This document shows positions 1-9,500 of a DNA stretch of 64,000 bases, in pieces; position 1 is the stretch's first letter, and every line of letters starts with the position of its first letter. This DNA comes from GCA-2706205 sp964215955. GTDB lineage: Bacteria; Bdellovibrionota; Bacteriovoracia; Bacteriovoracales; Bacteriovoracaceae. The notes below the pieces were generated by a model. That model was not told the DNA's origin and searched no databases. It worked only from the letters and a program-made list of their open reading frames with translations. The translations under genes were made by a program, and so were the position numbers. The stretch lies in NCBI GenBank assembly GCA_964215955.1, contig CAXPDR010000023.1, positions 62,001 through 126,000 on the forward strand, read 5' to 3'.

Positions 1-387
1 AATTAAGCATCTATTGGAAACAACCTTAATTCCAGCAGCTTCTGCTTTAGCTTCAGCCTCTGGATGAGAAATCCCTAATTGTAGCCAAATAACTTCAACT
101 CCACCAAGTTCAAGTATTTCATCCACAAGCTCAGGTATTTTTTCAGACGATCTAAATACATTAACAAACTTTCTATATTCGGTAGGAACATCTTTGAGTG
201 AGTGAAGAATCCTGAAAACCTTTTTATCATGCTTCTTTGGATAGACGCCGACAATATCCCAACCATTTTCTTTCATATACACCGGAACATAATGACTAGG
301 TTTAGCTGAATTAGAACTAAGCCCATAAACACAAAACTTAGGATAGCTATCTAGCAACTCTTTAAAATCTTTATCTTTAATATTCAT
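1..387 (-). CDS. CoA-binding domain protein (YccU-like), 3' end cut by window edge
   Basis: A minus-strand frame opens with ATG at 387 and is still open at base 1, so 129 N-terminal residues are visible and the C-terminal end lies outside the window. It reads as a small Rossmann-fold CoA-binding protein of the YccU/CoA_binding_2 family: an early VYGLS nucleotide-binding turn, the GVYPKK strand, VFR..E.IPE.V, and the family signature WLQLGISHPEAEAKA followed by VVSNRC. Family members are about 135-145 residues, so only a few residues are missing. The family binds CoA in the cytoplasm but has no firmly established reaction. The frame was assembled directly from the bases. Confidence 0.85.
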   Translation of the reverse strand, partial: MNIKDKDFKELLDSYPKFCVYGLSSNSAKPSHYVPVYMKENGWDIVGVYPKKHDKKVFRILHSLKDVPTEYRKFVNVFRSSEKIPELVDEILELGGVEVIWLQLGISHPEAEAKAEAAGIKVVSNRCLI

Positions 388-443
388 ACTCTTCCCTTAG
401 CTCAAAATCATATTTATTAATCTTCTACTCATAGATTTCAATT

Positions 444-1157
444 TTATTTTCTTTTCTCTTTACGCAATTTATTTAGTTTGTTTTTAGTTTGTTTATCCAA
501 TTTTTCTGTCGCACTACTATAAGCAGTGGGCCTAATCTCGTGTAGGTGAGATTCAATAAAACCAAGTGTCTTTTTCGGATAAACATTATAGATTTCTCTT
601 AGTGTCCAGCCGATTCCTTTTTGAACATAATATTCTCCATCATCTAGCAAGTTTTTGACAAAACCAATCAAATCATTGAAAGGCAACACTCTCTTTCTCT
701 TCCTTGCATATTCAATTAATGAAACTACAGATTGTCTTCTTTTCCATGAGTTTTTGGATTTATTCCAGTTCTTCAAACTGGGAATAATCCATTCGGGATT
801 TTCTTCCACGACTGTTGCATATATTTTTGATAAATCATCACTATGCTCCCAACAGCTAATTCGATTCACCCATGTCTTGAGTTTTTGAAACTCTGATTGA
901 GAAATACTTTTTCTTTGGTAAAAATATAGAGCTGTACTCATAACTTCAAAACATTCGCTATTTTTCCATATAAAGTCCCAAGAATTTAGTATCTTTTGGT
1001 TGCTCTGTTCTAAAAAACAAAAATGAGTAGTTTCAAGGTGCTTTCTAACTATAGGTACTCGTAGGTTCGCCCTTAAAAGACCATTTTCATCTTTTTCAAG
1101 ATCTTTTACACCAATCAATGAATTATGGACTTCTAGTAAATATTTTTTCAAGCTCAT
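444..1157 (-). CDS. AlkD-like DNA alkylation repair protein (HEAT-like repeats)
   Basis: This 237-residue protein resembles the DNA_alkylation (AlkD-like) family, all-helical HEAT-repeat glycosylases that remove positively charged alkylated bases. Supporting patterns are the aromatic/acidic WEHSDDLS block (about residue 97), WKRRQSVVSL (about 138) and the signature YVQKGIGWTLREI (about 177). The C-terminus is Lys-rich, as expected for DNA contact. Its ATG overlaps the stop of the upstream GrpB-like gene by 4 bases, so the two are probably translated from one message. The exact substrate cannot be told from sequence. A small cytoplasmic repair enzyme is the best call. Confidence 0.8.
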   Translation of the reverse strand: MSLKKYLLEVHNSLIGVKDLEKDENGLLRANLRVPIVRKHLETTHFCFLEQSNQKILNSWDFIWKNSECFEVMSTALYFYQRKSISQSEFQKLKTWVNRISCWEHSDDLSKIYATVVEENPEWIIPSLKNWNKSKNSWKRRQSVVSLIEYARKRKRVLPFNDLIGFVKNLLDDGEYYVQKGIGWTLREIYNVYPKKTLGFIESHLHEIRPTAYSSATEKLDKQTKNKLNKLRKEKRK

Positions 1158-1636
1158 TCCTTCAAACTCAATATGGAAGATATAAAATTATTCTTCCTAA
1201 TTCGGTATTCTTCTTGATCCATATCGATAGATGATTTCTTTAATTCATTATACTGAGAGAGGACTTCCTCACTTGACTGTAGTACTTCCCTAAAATGCAA
1301 AAAGTTTTCAAAGTTTGAGCCATTAACAATAAGCTGAATTGCAACGTCTTGTCCTTCATACTTACTTGTAACTAGCATACATAGCTCATTAGTTCTCAAG
1401 GTCTCTTTCTTTTCATAAAAACCAAGAGACTTAATTTGTTTTAGGGAATCTTCAAATTGGTTTTGATCCACAGCAACCAGGATATCTAAGTCACCTTTTG
1501 AAATACAACCTTTGACTGAAGAAGCACCAACATGTTCAATCCTGGCCAGGGGTAGTAATTCGGAGATACTATTTTCCAACTCTTTAAAAATTGGCATAAG
1601 AATGACAATATAGTTTTCATATTCGTAAAATTTCAT
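1154..1636 (-). CDS. GrpB/UPF0157 family nucleotidyltransferase-fold protein
   Basis: The 160-residue protein carries the GrpB signature: IEHVGASSVKG near residue 34, then GDLDILVAV, which matches the GS...DxD metal site of nucleotidyltransferase-fold proteins. Length fits the family (about 160-180). GrpB-like proteins are widespread and their substrate is not established, so no reaction is claimed. The ATG is at 1636, and the TGA overlaps the ATG of the AlkD-like gene by 4 bases (ATGA), implying coupling. It sits in a run of small minus-strand genes with short gaps. Confidence 0.85.
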   Translation of the reverse strand: MKFYEYENYIVILMPIFKELENSISELLPLARIEHVGASSVKGCISKGDLDILVAVDQNQFEDSLKQIKSLGFYEKKETLRTNELCMLVTSKYEGQDVAIQLIVNGSNFENFLHFREVLQSSEEVLSQYNELKKSSIDMDQEEYRIRKNNFISSILSLKE

Positions 1637-1659
1637 AGCTCAATATCTTTCATTCTTCC

Positions 1660-2007
1660 TTATCCCTCAATCCCTATAACATTTCCAAATGGATCTTCTA
1701 ATTGGCATATTGTTCTACCAATCTCGTTTACCTCAAGAGGCCCTCTATACATTTTCATATCAAATAATTTTGCTCGTTCAATAAATTTTACAAAATCATC
1801 AACATGTAAATAGCAAACGCTTCCCCCCTTAGATTTAGGGGATTGATCATCAGCTAGGTGAAGATTGAAATATGTATTTCCAAATTTAAATGAGCAAAAT
1901 ATTTCATCTTCTTCAAATGGCTCAACATCAAATAATCCACAATAAAAGTTTCTACTTTCTTTAATATTGTCTACAAACATGAGATTAGTAATTATACCTA
2001 TAATCAT
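1660..2007 (-). CDS. VOC (glyoxalase/bleomycin resistance) superfamily protein
   Basis: The roughly 115-residue protein has the VOC pattern: an N-terminal beta strand running into SRNFYCGLF (DxxxSxxFY region), a central FKFGNTYFNLHL strand, and the C-terminal DPFGNVIGI motif that closes most members. The family covers glyoxalases, dioxygenases and antibiotic-binding proteins, and the sequence does not choose between them. I prefer ATG 2007; an in-frame TTG at 2016 would add three residues. It ends 24 bases before the GrpB-like gene and follows the GFA gene, so it may share their transcript. Confidence 0.75.
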   Translation of the reverse strand: MIIGIITNLMFVDNIKESRNFYCGLFDVEPFEEDEIFCSFKFGNTYFNLHLADDQSPKSKGGSVCYLHVDDFVKFIERAKLFDMKMYRGPLEVNEIGRTICQLEDPFGNVIGIEG

Positions 2008-2052
2008 CTTTAACAAACTCTTCTTTAAAATCGGTCATTGTTTCATTTTTTC

Positions 2053-2427
2053 TTACCTATCTGCTGGATGGTTAACCCCATCCATAACAGGCACATCTTG
2101 AATTTCAAAAGGATTTACTCCCTCAAGGCAAGCTACATTAAAGCCATATTGTGTTGGATTTGATCGTCTTTGGTGATGTGTATAAATTCCACAACTTGAA
2201 CAAAAGAAATGCTTAGCAGTGTTGGTGTTAAATTGGTAAAGAGATAATTTATCTTTACCTTTCACTATTTTCAAATTTTCAAGTAAAACAGATGCTACAA
2301 CGGCTCCTCTTCTTCGGCACATTGAGCAATCGCATCTTCTAGGGTTCTCTAGCCCATGAGGTAAATACAACTCCAACTCAACTGAACCGCAGTGACATGT
2401 TAGTTTATGATATTCGTTAATTTTCAT
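2053..2427 (-). CDS. GFA/CENP-V family zinc-binding protein
   Basis: The 124-residue protein carries the cysteine pattern of the GFA domain (glutathione-dependent formaldehyde-activating enzyme-like): CHCGSV at residue 11, CDCSMC at 32 and CSSCGIY near 76, with the following THHQ. These cysteines bind structural and exchangeable zinc. Many family members are uncharacterised, so formaldehyde/glutathione chemistry is a family-level suggestion only. ATG 2427 has a good AAGGAA site 6 bases upstream. It is divergent from mutM across a 130-base gap that holds alternative hairpins. Confidence 0.85.
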   Translation of the reverse strand: MKINEYHKLTCHCGSVELELYLPHGLENPRRCDCSMCRRRGAVVASVLLENLKIVKGKDKLSLYQFNTNTAKHFFCSSCGIYTHHQRRSNPTQYGFNVACLEGVNPFEIQDVPVMDGVNHPADR

Positions 2428-2475
2428 AAGTATTTCCTTCCACTAATTATATTTACTACATGAGTTACAAAATGT

Positions 2476-2515
2476 AAGGTCGTAAAAAAGTCGCATAAAG
2501 GTTCGAACGACCTTT
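2476..2515 (+). promoter_or_regulatory. Alternative hairpins in the mutM leader
   Basis: Bases 2476-2483 (AAGGTCGT) pair perfectly with 2507-2514 (ACGACCTT). Bases 2497-2502 (AAAGGT) can instead pair with 2510-2515 (ACCTTT), so the two stems compete for the same 3' strand, which ends in a short T run. The element lies 43 bases before the mutM GTG. This is directly visible pairing; an attenuator-like role is only inferred. Confidence 0.3.
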
Positions 2516-2557
2516 TGATGCTAAAAAATAGTAATAAAAACAATAGGATAAATACCC

Positions 2558-3361
2558 GTGCCCGAACTACCAGAAGTAAAAACAATAGCCGATCAACTTA
2601 ACAAGGTAATGCCATTTAAGATAACATCTTTTTCTAAAAGTGATGTCAGTGATTCCATTATTCACACCAAGATTGATAAACTCAAAGGCAAAGTGATCTT
2701 AAATGTGAATAGAAAAGGTAAAATGTTGGATTTCATTTTAGATGATGGAAGGCATATTTTATCTCACCTTGGAATGACTGGAACCTGGTTAATTTCCAAA
2801 GAAAAAATTGTTGAAAAACATACCCACTTTCAACTAAAGGGAGATAACGGTTTCCTGGCTTACGTGGATCCAAGGCGCTTTGGCCATATGTATTTGTATG
2901 ATGAAGTTCAATCCCAAATAAAATTAGATGAACTGGGACATGATCTTCTCGATCCAAATTTCACACTAGATTATTTTAAAACCAATCTTTTTAAATATCC
3001 CGAGCGTTTGATCAAAGTCACTCTCCTCGACCAATCCCTCTTCGCTGGTACAGGAAATTATATTGCCAATGAAATATGTGCTCATGGCAGAGTTAGACCC
3101 GATCGAAAAGTCCATTCTCTTAAGCCTAAAGAAATCAAAAAACTTTATGAAGGGATTTTCAAGGTCCTAAACCCAACGATTAATTCTGGAGGAACGACTT
3201 TTGCCGGCGGCTATAGAGACACTTCAGGAGATAAAGGCTCTGGAGTCAATCACCTAGTCGTTTTCTATCAAAAGCAATGTCAGCTTTGTAAAAAAAACGC
3301 AGTTCAAAAAATTGTTCTTGCCCAAAGGGGAACGTATTTTTGTCCTGTTTGCCAAAAATAA
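2558..3361 (+). CDS. mutM: Formamidopyrimidine-DNA glycosylase (Fpg/MutM)
   Basis: The protein has 267 residues and uses a GTG start. After Met removal it begins PELPEV, which supplies the catalytic N-terminal proline and glutamate of the Fpg/Nei family. Further family marks are the beta-hairpin RKGKML near residue 52, HLGMTG near 70, the GTGNYIANEI helix-two-turn-helix, GTTFAGGYRD, and the C-terminal zinc finger CQLC...CPVC. It excises oxidised purines such as 8-oxoguanine and nicks the abasic site. Its length matches the family (about 270). It ends one base before the convergent receiver gene and appears monocistronic. Confidence 0.95.
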   Translation: MPELPEVKTIADQLNKVMPFKITSFSKSDVSDSIIHTKIDKLKGKVILNVNRKGKMLDFILDDGRHILSHLGMTGTWLISKEKIVEKHTHFQLKGDNGFLAYVDPRRFGHMYLYDEVQSQIKLDELGHDLLDPNFTLDYFKTNLFKYPERLIKVTLLDQSLFAGTGNYIANEICAHGRVRPDRKVHSLKPKEIKKLYEGIFKVLNPTINSGGTTFAGGYRDTSGDKGSGVNHLVVFYQKQCQLCKKNAVQKIVLAQRGTYFCPVCQK

Positions 3362-3362
3362 A

Positions 3363-3749
3363 TTAGACTTGAATATAGCTATTAATAATAGATTTGATCG
3401 CCCTAAAGTTCATGGGCTTAGTTAAAAATCCCTTGGCACCTTTACTGTCGGCCCGAAGTTTATAATCGTCTAAATCATAAGCTGAAATAAAGAAGAGATC
3501 CACATGTGGGTGTAAACGCTTAACTTCATCAAGTAAAGTAAATCCGTCCATCACTGGCATATTGATATCAGAGAACATAATAAACATATCAACCGTATTA
3601 TTCTTTAAGTAATTTAAACAGTCCTCTCCATTTGAAAAAGTAAGAAGGTTTATGGATCCAGACTTAAGCTCTGACTTCAAAGTATGTTTGAATAGAGTCA
3701 AAGCATGTTTTTCATCATCAACGAATATAATATTAAAAACTTCTTCCAT
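3363..3749 (-). CDS. Stand-alone CheY-like response regulator receiver
   Basis: The 128-residue protein is a single receiver domain with no output domain. The acidic pair D11-D12, phospho-acceptor D61 (in SDINMPVMDG), S89 (ISA) and K111 (TKP) are all present, so it should be phosphorylatable. No kinase gene is adjacent, so its partner is unknown. The gene ends one base from the stop of mutM (convergent) and lies downstream of thyA-folA with a gap of 66 bases. Single-receiver proteins commonly act in motility switching or phosphorelays. That role is inferred. Confidence 0.9.
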   Translation of the reverse strand: MEEVFNIIFVDDEKHALTLFKHTLKSELKSGSINLLTFSNGEDCLNYLKNNTVDMFIMFSDINMPVMDGFTLLDEVKRLHPHVDLFFISAYDLDDYKLRADSKGAKGFLTKPMNFRAIKSIINSYIQV

Positions 3750-3815
3750 TCAAAATTCCTAATTTTTATGGTTAAGGAAATCTTTATAATTCTTTTCGTA
3801 ATTTTTGAAAATAAT

Positions 3816-4307
3816 TTAAGCTTTTGTGTAAAGAAATGCTTCCCACTTCAAAGGGTTATTAGATGTGACTTCCATTTTCTTAACAAGTTCTTTAGAAAAT
3901 TCTCTATCATTAAACTCAGGAAAGTAAACCTCCCCCTCTTCTGAGTAATCTACTTCCGTCAAATAGATACGATCAGCATATTTAAGACCTTCTTTATAAA
4001 TTTGCCCACCACCTAAAATAAATGCTTCGGACTCCCCCTGAGATTTTGCATATTCTAATGCTTCCTCTACCGAGTTCACAACAATACAGCCATCCAATTT
4101 CAAGCCTTTTTGTCTTGTAACGACGATATTTGTTCTCTTAGGCAAAGGTCTGCCCATTGCCTCAAAGTTTTTTCGCCCCGTAATTACACAATGGCCTAAA
4201 GTCGTTTGCTTAAAATATTTAAACTCTTCGGGAAGGTGCCACATCATTTGGTTGCCTTTACCAATAACCCGGTTTTTTCCCATGGCCGCAATCATAGATA
4301 CAATCAT
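3816..4307 (-). CDS. folA: Dihydrofolate reductase
   Basis: The 163-residue enzyme reduces dihydrofolate to tetrahydrofolate with NADPH in the cytoplasm. Its length is typical of FolA (about 160). Seen are the N-terminal SMIAAMGKNRVIGKGN, the substrate loop MMWHLPEEFKYFK with the conserved W and acidic residue, GRKNFEAMGRPLP, and the GGGQIY cofactor motif near residue 97. It begins 3 bases after the thyA stop, so the two form an operon. This is a natural pairing because ThyA turns methylene-tetrahydrofolate into the dihydrofolate that FolA recycles. Confidence 0.97.
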   Translation of the reverse strand: MIVSMIAAMGKNRVIGKGNQMMWHLPEEFKYFKQTTLGHCVITGRKNFEAMGRPLPKRTNIVVTRQKGLKLDGCIVVNSVEEALEYAKSQGESEAFILGGGQIYKEGLKYADRIYLTEVDYSEEGEVYFPEFNDREFSKELVKKMEVTSNNPLKWEAFLYTKA

Positions 4308-4310
4308 AAT

Positions 4311-5105
4311 TTAAACCGCCACAGTCCCTTTAATATGAGGATGAGCTTCATAACCGATTAATTCAAAGTCTTCAAATTTAAAATCATCAATATTTTTCAC
4401 ATCAGGATTGATCTTAATTTTTGGAAGGGCCATTGGCTCCCTACTCATTTGAAGTTTACACTGCTCCATATGATTTGAATAAATATGAGCATCCCCTAAG
4501 GTATGAACAAACTCTCCAACTTCGAGATCACAAACTTGAGCTACCATATGAGTTAAAAGTGCATAACTTGCAATATTAAATGGAACTCCTAAAAAGATAT
4601 CCGCTGATCTTTGATAAAGCTGGCAACTCAATTTTCCATTAGCTACGTAAAATTGAAAGAACATATGACAAGGAGGTAGCGCCATATTTTCTAGCTCCCC
4701 CACATTCCAAGCATTAACAATTAATCTTCTAGAGTTAGGATTAGTTTTAATTTGTTCAATGACGTTTTTAATTTGATCATGGGTTTTTCCATTGGCCCCT
4801 TGCCAGCTTCTCCATTGAACACCGTAGACTGGTCCAAGGTCACCATTTTCATCGGCCCATTCATTCCAGATTCTTACACCATTTTCAGAGAGGTATTGAA
4901 TATTTCCAGTTCCTTTAAGAAACCATAAAAGCTCGTGAATAATAGATTTTAAATGAAGTTTTTTAGTCGTGACCATTGGAAAACCTTCAGATAAATCAAA
5001 TCTCATTTGATGTCCAAAAACAGATTTAATTCCCGTTCCAGTTCTATCTTCTTTGATAACTCCATTATCATAAGCGCGCTTCATTAGATCTATATATTGC
5101 TGCAT
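4311..5105 (-). CDS. thyA: Thymidylate synthase
   Basis: The protein has 264 residues, the same length as E. coli ThyA. It methylates dUMP to dTMP using methylene-tetrahydrofolate. The catalytic cysteine is C146 in LPPCHMFFQF. Also visible are the phosphate-binding arginine region EDRTGTG at 19-25, SRRLIVNAWN, QRSADIFLGVPFNIASYA, and GDAHIYSNH near the C-terminus. ATG 5105 has an AAGGAGAG site just upstream. It leads the thyA-folA operon and is divergent from the NamZ gene across a 202-base gap. No variant at a key residue was noticed. Confidence 0.98.
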   Translation of the reverse strand: MQQYIDLMKRAYDNGVIKEDRTGTGIKSVFGHQMRFDLSEGFPMVTTKKLHLKSIIHELLWFLKGTGNIQYLSENGVRIWNEWADENGDLGPVYGVQWRSWQGANGKTHDQIKNVIEQIKTNPNSRRLIVNAWNVGELENMALPPCHMFFQFYVANGKLSCQLYQRSADIFLGVPFNIASYALLTHMVAQVCDLEVGEFVHTLGDAHIYSNHMEQCKLQMSREPMALPKIKINPDVKNIDDFKFEDFELIGYEAHPHIKGTVAV

Positions 5106-5307
5106 ATGCTCTCCTTGCTTTTTTTATTTCATGTATTAAATTGCGTGTGTATAATTAATATGAAGATTAACAAATTTAACAAAGATTGTTAACGATAATC
5201 TTAAATGTAAGAGTTATATAAAAATGACTTTTTCAAGCATTAACAGGGACTATCGGGACTTCAACGGTGTCAATTATTTGTCTATTTAGACTTTTCAAGG
5301 AAAGAAA

Positions 5308-6498
5308 ATGGTTAAAACAGGAATAATGCGTTTAAGGGATGAAAAAGAGCTCCAACAAAAGTTTAAAGGGAATATTGGTCTTTTATGCCACAGTGCAAGT
5401 ATAGATAATAAATATCAACATAGTTTGGAAATATTTTTAAATACTTTTGGAGATAAAGTTAAAAAAGTTTTCGGACCTCAACATGGTTTTGTAACTGATG
5501 TCCAAGACAATATGGTTGAAACGAACCATTTCACTCATCCCTATTTTAATCTTCCCATATACTCTTTATATTCAGAAACAAGAGTCCCAACAGATGAAAT
5601 GCTCGAAGGCATAGATCATTTATTCATTGATCTACAAGATGTTGGAACAAGGATATATACTTATATATACACAATGACTCATATCCTGGAAAAGTGTGCA
5701 GACAAAGATATAGAAATTATTATCTTAGATAGACCAAACCCAGTAAATGGGGTTGATATGGAAGGAAATTTATTAGATGAAAAATTCGCTTCTTTTGTAG
5801 GAAGACATGCCATGCCTGTAAGACATGCAATGACAATGGGAGAAGTTGCGTTGTTTCATCAAAAGTATTGGACTGATAAAAAATGTAACCTAACTGTTAT
5901 AGAAATGAAAGATTACCAAAGAGACATGTTCTTCTGGGATACAGGTCTTCCCTACGTTAATCCTTCCCCAAATCTTCCCACACCAGAGGGATGCTTTACT
6001 TTTATAGGTACGGTTCTTTTTGAAGGCACAAATATTTCAGAAGGTAGAGGTACAACAAGGGCCTTAGAACAAATTGGCCATCCAAAACTAGATGCTTGGA
6101 AATATAGGGATCATTTTGAAAATACATTTGCTGAGTGTGGGTTAAATGGATTTACCATTAGACCAGTAACATTTCATCCTATGTTTCAAAAGTTTGAGCA
6201 TCAAACTTGTGGTGGTTATTTTATCCACACCACAAATTATAAAAAGTTTAGACCATGGAAATTTGCTCAATTGTTTTTAAAAGAATTTAAAAACCTTTTT
6301 CCAAATGAATTTCACTACAAAACTGATGCCTACGAATATGGAGATGGATTAAAGGCCATTGATATGATTAATGGAACTGATAATTTGAGAAAATGGTATG
6401 AGGAAACGGACTTAAATTCCCAATATCTTGATAAATTAGAAAAACACGCACTTAATGAATTCAGACCGAAATGGGAAACTATCCTTCTTTATAAGTAG
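5308..6498 (+). CDS. namZ: NamZ-type (DUF1343) exo-beta-N-acetylmuramidase, apparently cytoplasmic
   Basis: The 396-residue protein matches the DUF1343 family, whose characterised member NamZ removes N-acetylmuramic acid from the non-reducing ends of peptidoglycan fragments. Family blocks seen are GPQHGF near residue 52, the SLYSETRVPT strip, LFIDLQDVGTRIYTYIYTM near 109, DRPNPVNG near 141, and EGTNISEGRGTTRA near 243. There is no signal peptide, which implies action on imported sugars in the cytoplasm. ATG 5308 follows AAGGAAAG at a normal distance. It lies between thyA (divergent) and the giant secreted protein gene. Peptidoglycan recycling would suit a bacterium that digests other cells. 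Confidence 0.83.
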   Translation: MVKTGIMRLRDEKELQQKFKGNIGLLCHSASIDNKYQHSLEIFLNTFGDKVKKVFGPQHGFVTDVQDNMVETNHFTHPYFNLPIYSLYSETRVPTDEMLEGIDHLFIDLQDVGTRIYTYIYTMTHILEKCADKDIEIIILDRPNPVNGVDMEGNLLDEKFASFVGRHAMPVRHAMTMGEVALFHQKYWTDKKCNLTVIEMKDYQRDMFFWDTGLPYVNPSPNLPTPEGCFTFIGTVLFEGTNISEGRGTTRALEQIGHPKLDAWKYRDHFENTFAECGLNGFTIRPVTFHPMFQKFEHQTCGGYFIHTTNYKKFRPWKFAQLFLKEFKNLFPNEFHYKTDAYEYGDGLKAIDMINGTDNLRKWYEETDLNSQYLDKLEKHALNEFRPKWETILLYK

Positions 6499-6572
6499 TT
6501 AATTTTACAAACTACCCCATTATTAAAGTCAAGTAATTTCAATATTTAACCGAAAAGAGATAGAGGGAAATA

Positions 6573-9500
6573 TTGAAAATAATGCTTAGGTTTTTATTCT
6601 TATTTACATTCGTATTTAGCTTTAAAGTAATCGCACAAACTTATGAGATTGCTCCACTAACATATTGTCCTGAGTTTAAGGTTAAGGTTGAAAAAAGTAC
6701 TAATTTTCATCTCACTTTTAAGCTTGGTCCTAATTCATTTAGTTCCGAAAAAACCGTTGTCATTTCAAATTTAAATAATTTGAGTTCTGTCACCCAGGAA
6801 CTCACTCTTGCAGCTAAACGTTTTTGTCCTCTTAATTTAGAAGTTGTCTCAGTAGATGGAATCCTAAGCTGTTTACCAGAAAGTCTCTCAGAAAAACCCT
6901 TTAGCAAAGAATATATTTCTTTTCTAAATCAGATCATAAAAATAACTGATCAAACTTGGAATAGTTGTGAACATATTGTTCCCCTTATCAAACTTCAATT
7001 AGAAATTTCCCAACTTGATCAGAATACAATTTTAAGTATGGAAGACTCCAATGACCTTCTGAAAATTTTTACAGACGATGAGGTAGATAAAATTATCGAT
7101 CTCTATCATACTTGTGGTGGGAAAAAAGGAACAAAAGAATTCCTTACGAACTTTATTCTTTTAGAAGGAAAAAAACAATGTCTATACCCTTCGCCACCTG
7201 GATTATTAAGTTTTAAAGAGTTTAAAAACATAGCAAACAGTATTGGTGAAAAGTATAAAGAAGAAGGCATATTTGGTTTAAACAGTGATAAGAATGAAAT
7301 TATGAAGGATACTGTATTGGCAGTGACTAAAACAATTTTAAATACAGTGACAAAAGATTTACTAAAGCCTGAAGAAATTGATAACGTTATTAAAAGCTCA
7401 AACGTTGTTACAGATATAGAAAATATCGAAACTAAGTATATTGCGGATTACACAAAGTATATCCTCCCAATAGACGCTAGTCTAAAAATAATTGATGAAG
7501 CGTTATTACCAATTACCATCAATAAGTTTGGGGCTTCTTTTGAGGATGAAAAGGCTTCTTTATATGTACAAGATAAGATTTTCCCTCTTATAAAAGATTC
7601 TTATCAAGAATGTATAGACCCTATTAAATCTGAAATTAAATTTAATTCGAACTTAAAATTAAAAGACAGAATTCAGTACTTAAAAAAGAAGGAAGAACAA
7701 TTCTGTAAAATAAATAATGAGCTATGCAATAAAACAGGCTGTGATTCATATAGAAATTACACAACAACAAAATCAGAAATTAAGGACAATCAAAGAATTC
7801 AAGCTTGTTTATTTAATGCTTTTCAAGAAGGTTTTGAACCGACTTTAGAAAAACTTTTGCTAGATCAATACAAGACCATAAAAGATTCCTTAAGCTATGA
7901 TCCAAGTGATATGCAAGACAAAGCCAAAGCCGAATCAAAACAGTTAAAAGAATGTATTTCAAAAGAGATCGAAAACATTGGAAATTCAACAACTGAAAAC
8001 TTCGATCAATTTCACTTTATTAGTCCAAAAGACTTTACAAGCGCTATTGCAGTTTGTGGGAAGAAAGCTGAAAAGAAAATAACAAGATACTTCACTCAAA
8101 ATGTTTTAGAAAATCTAGAACCACTACAAAACTTTTATAACAATAAAAGCGATCTTAAAACAATCAGTCATAAACTAACTGAAAAGGCTTTAAATAACTG
8201 TACAGAAGAACAATTAAAAAGAGTCGACCAAACTAAAGTATCTGCAAGTTTATGTTTACCTATCATTGAAATGACAGTGGCCCAACATTTGGTTCCCCAA
8301 AGCATCGACCAAACTTTGGAGAATGCTGAAATAGATCCTCAAACGAGATTAAACATAAAGAATAATTTTAAAACGTGTAGTGATAAAGCAATAACTGAAG
8401 CTTTAAAAAAATTATATAACAAAAAGGGTCAACATCCCATTGAAAGTAAAGATAGAATTGCATCTTATTTAAAAAGAGAACATGGTTTTTTTCATTGCTT
8501 TCAAATGGGATTAGATACGACTACCCAAACCATAATAGACAAGAGCTTAAAAAATCTTTCAAAGGAACTGACAAAAAATTTAAAGGATCCGGATTACGCA
8601 AAAAAGATATTAAACACCATAGAACCTGGAATCCATTCGTGTTTTCTAAACAGCTATAAAACCTTTTCTTCCTGGCCACATTTTTTATCAGAAAATGAGA
8701 AAGGCATCTTGGATAAAATAAAAGTTAAATGTACAGAAAAAGCTACTAACTTTATACTTCCAAAAATAATTCTTAATGAAACCGAAAATGCCATTTCCTC
8801 CTTAAGGTCGGATCTGTTATTAAGTAAAACCTTATCAGCTGTATTATACAATGAAGAACTAACTCAAACACAGATGGAAAAAAGGATTATTGAAGATAAA
8901 AATAGTTTTCTGGCCAAAAACACTGATTCATCTCAAGAGGATTTTATCAATGAGTTTAAAAGAAAAACTCAAAAAAAGGTAATAAATGAAGTAAGAAACA
9001 AAGTATTTATGACTTTAGAAAAGGATTCTTTATTTGATACTAGAGTTTATGCCTTAAAAGAGGCTCTTACACCAACTTGTTTTAATGATTTATATGAAAC
9101 ATCAACAAATTGGCCAGAGCTTAAGAATTTGAAGCCAAAAGATAATGAAAATAAAGGTCCTCTCTTAACAAAAATATCTCAAATATTAATTTCAGGTATA
9201 AAAACTAGTACAAATTTAAATACATTTGATGAATTCTTAGAAAATTTAAGAAACATATGTTCCAAACCAAAATCTTACAAAACTCTTACTAGTATTTTAG
9301 AAACAAATATAGCAAAGAGCTTTATTTTAAATGAAACAAGCAAAGAGGTGAAGAAAGCATTTATAAAGACTGAAATAGACCAATGCATAAAAGATATTAA
9401 AAATTTCGAAATGGACTTTGATGAATATGGATATAAAGTCGATAGTATGACGAGACAAAAATCTATTTCAGAGGTGATCTGTACTGAGGATCAGACTTCA

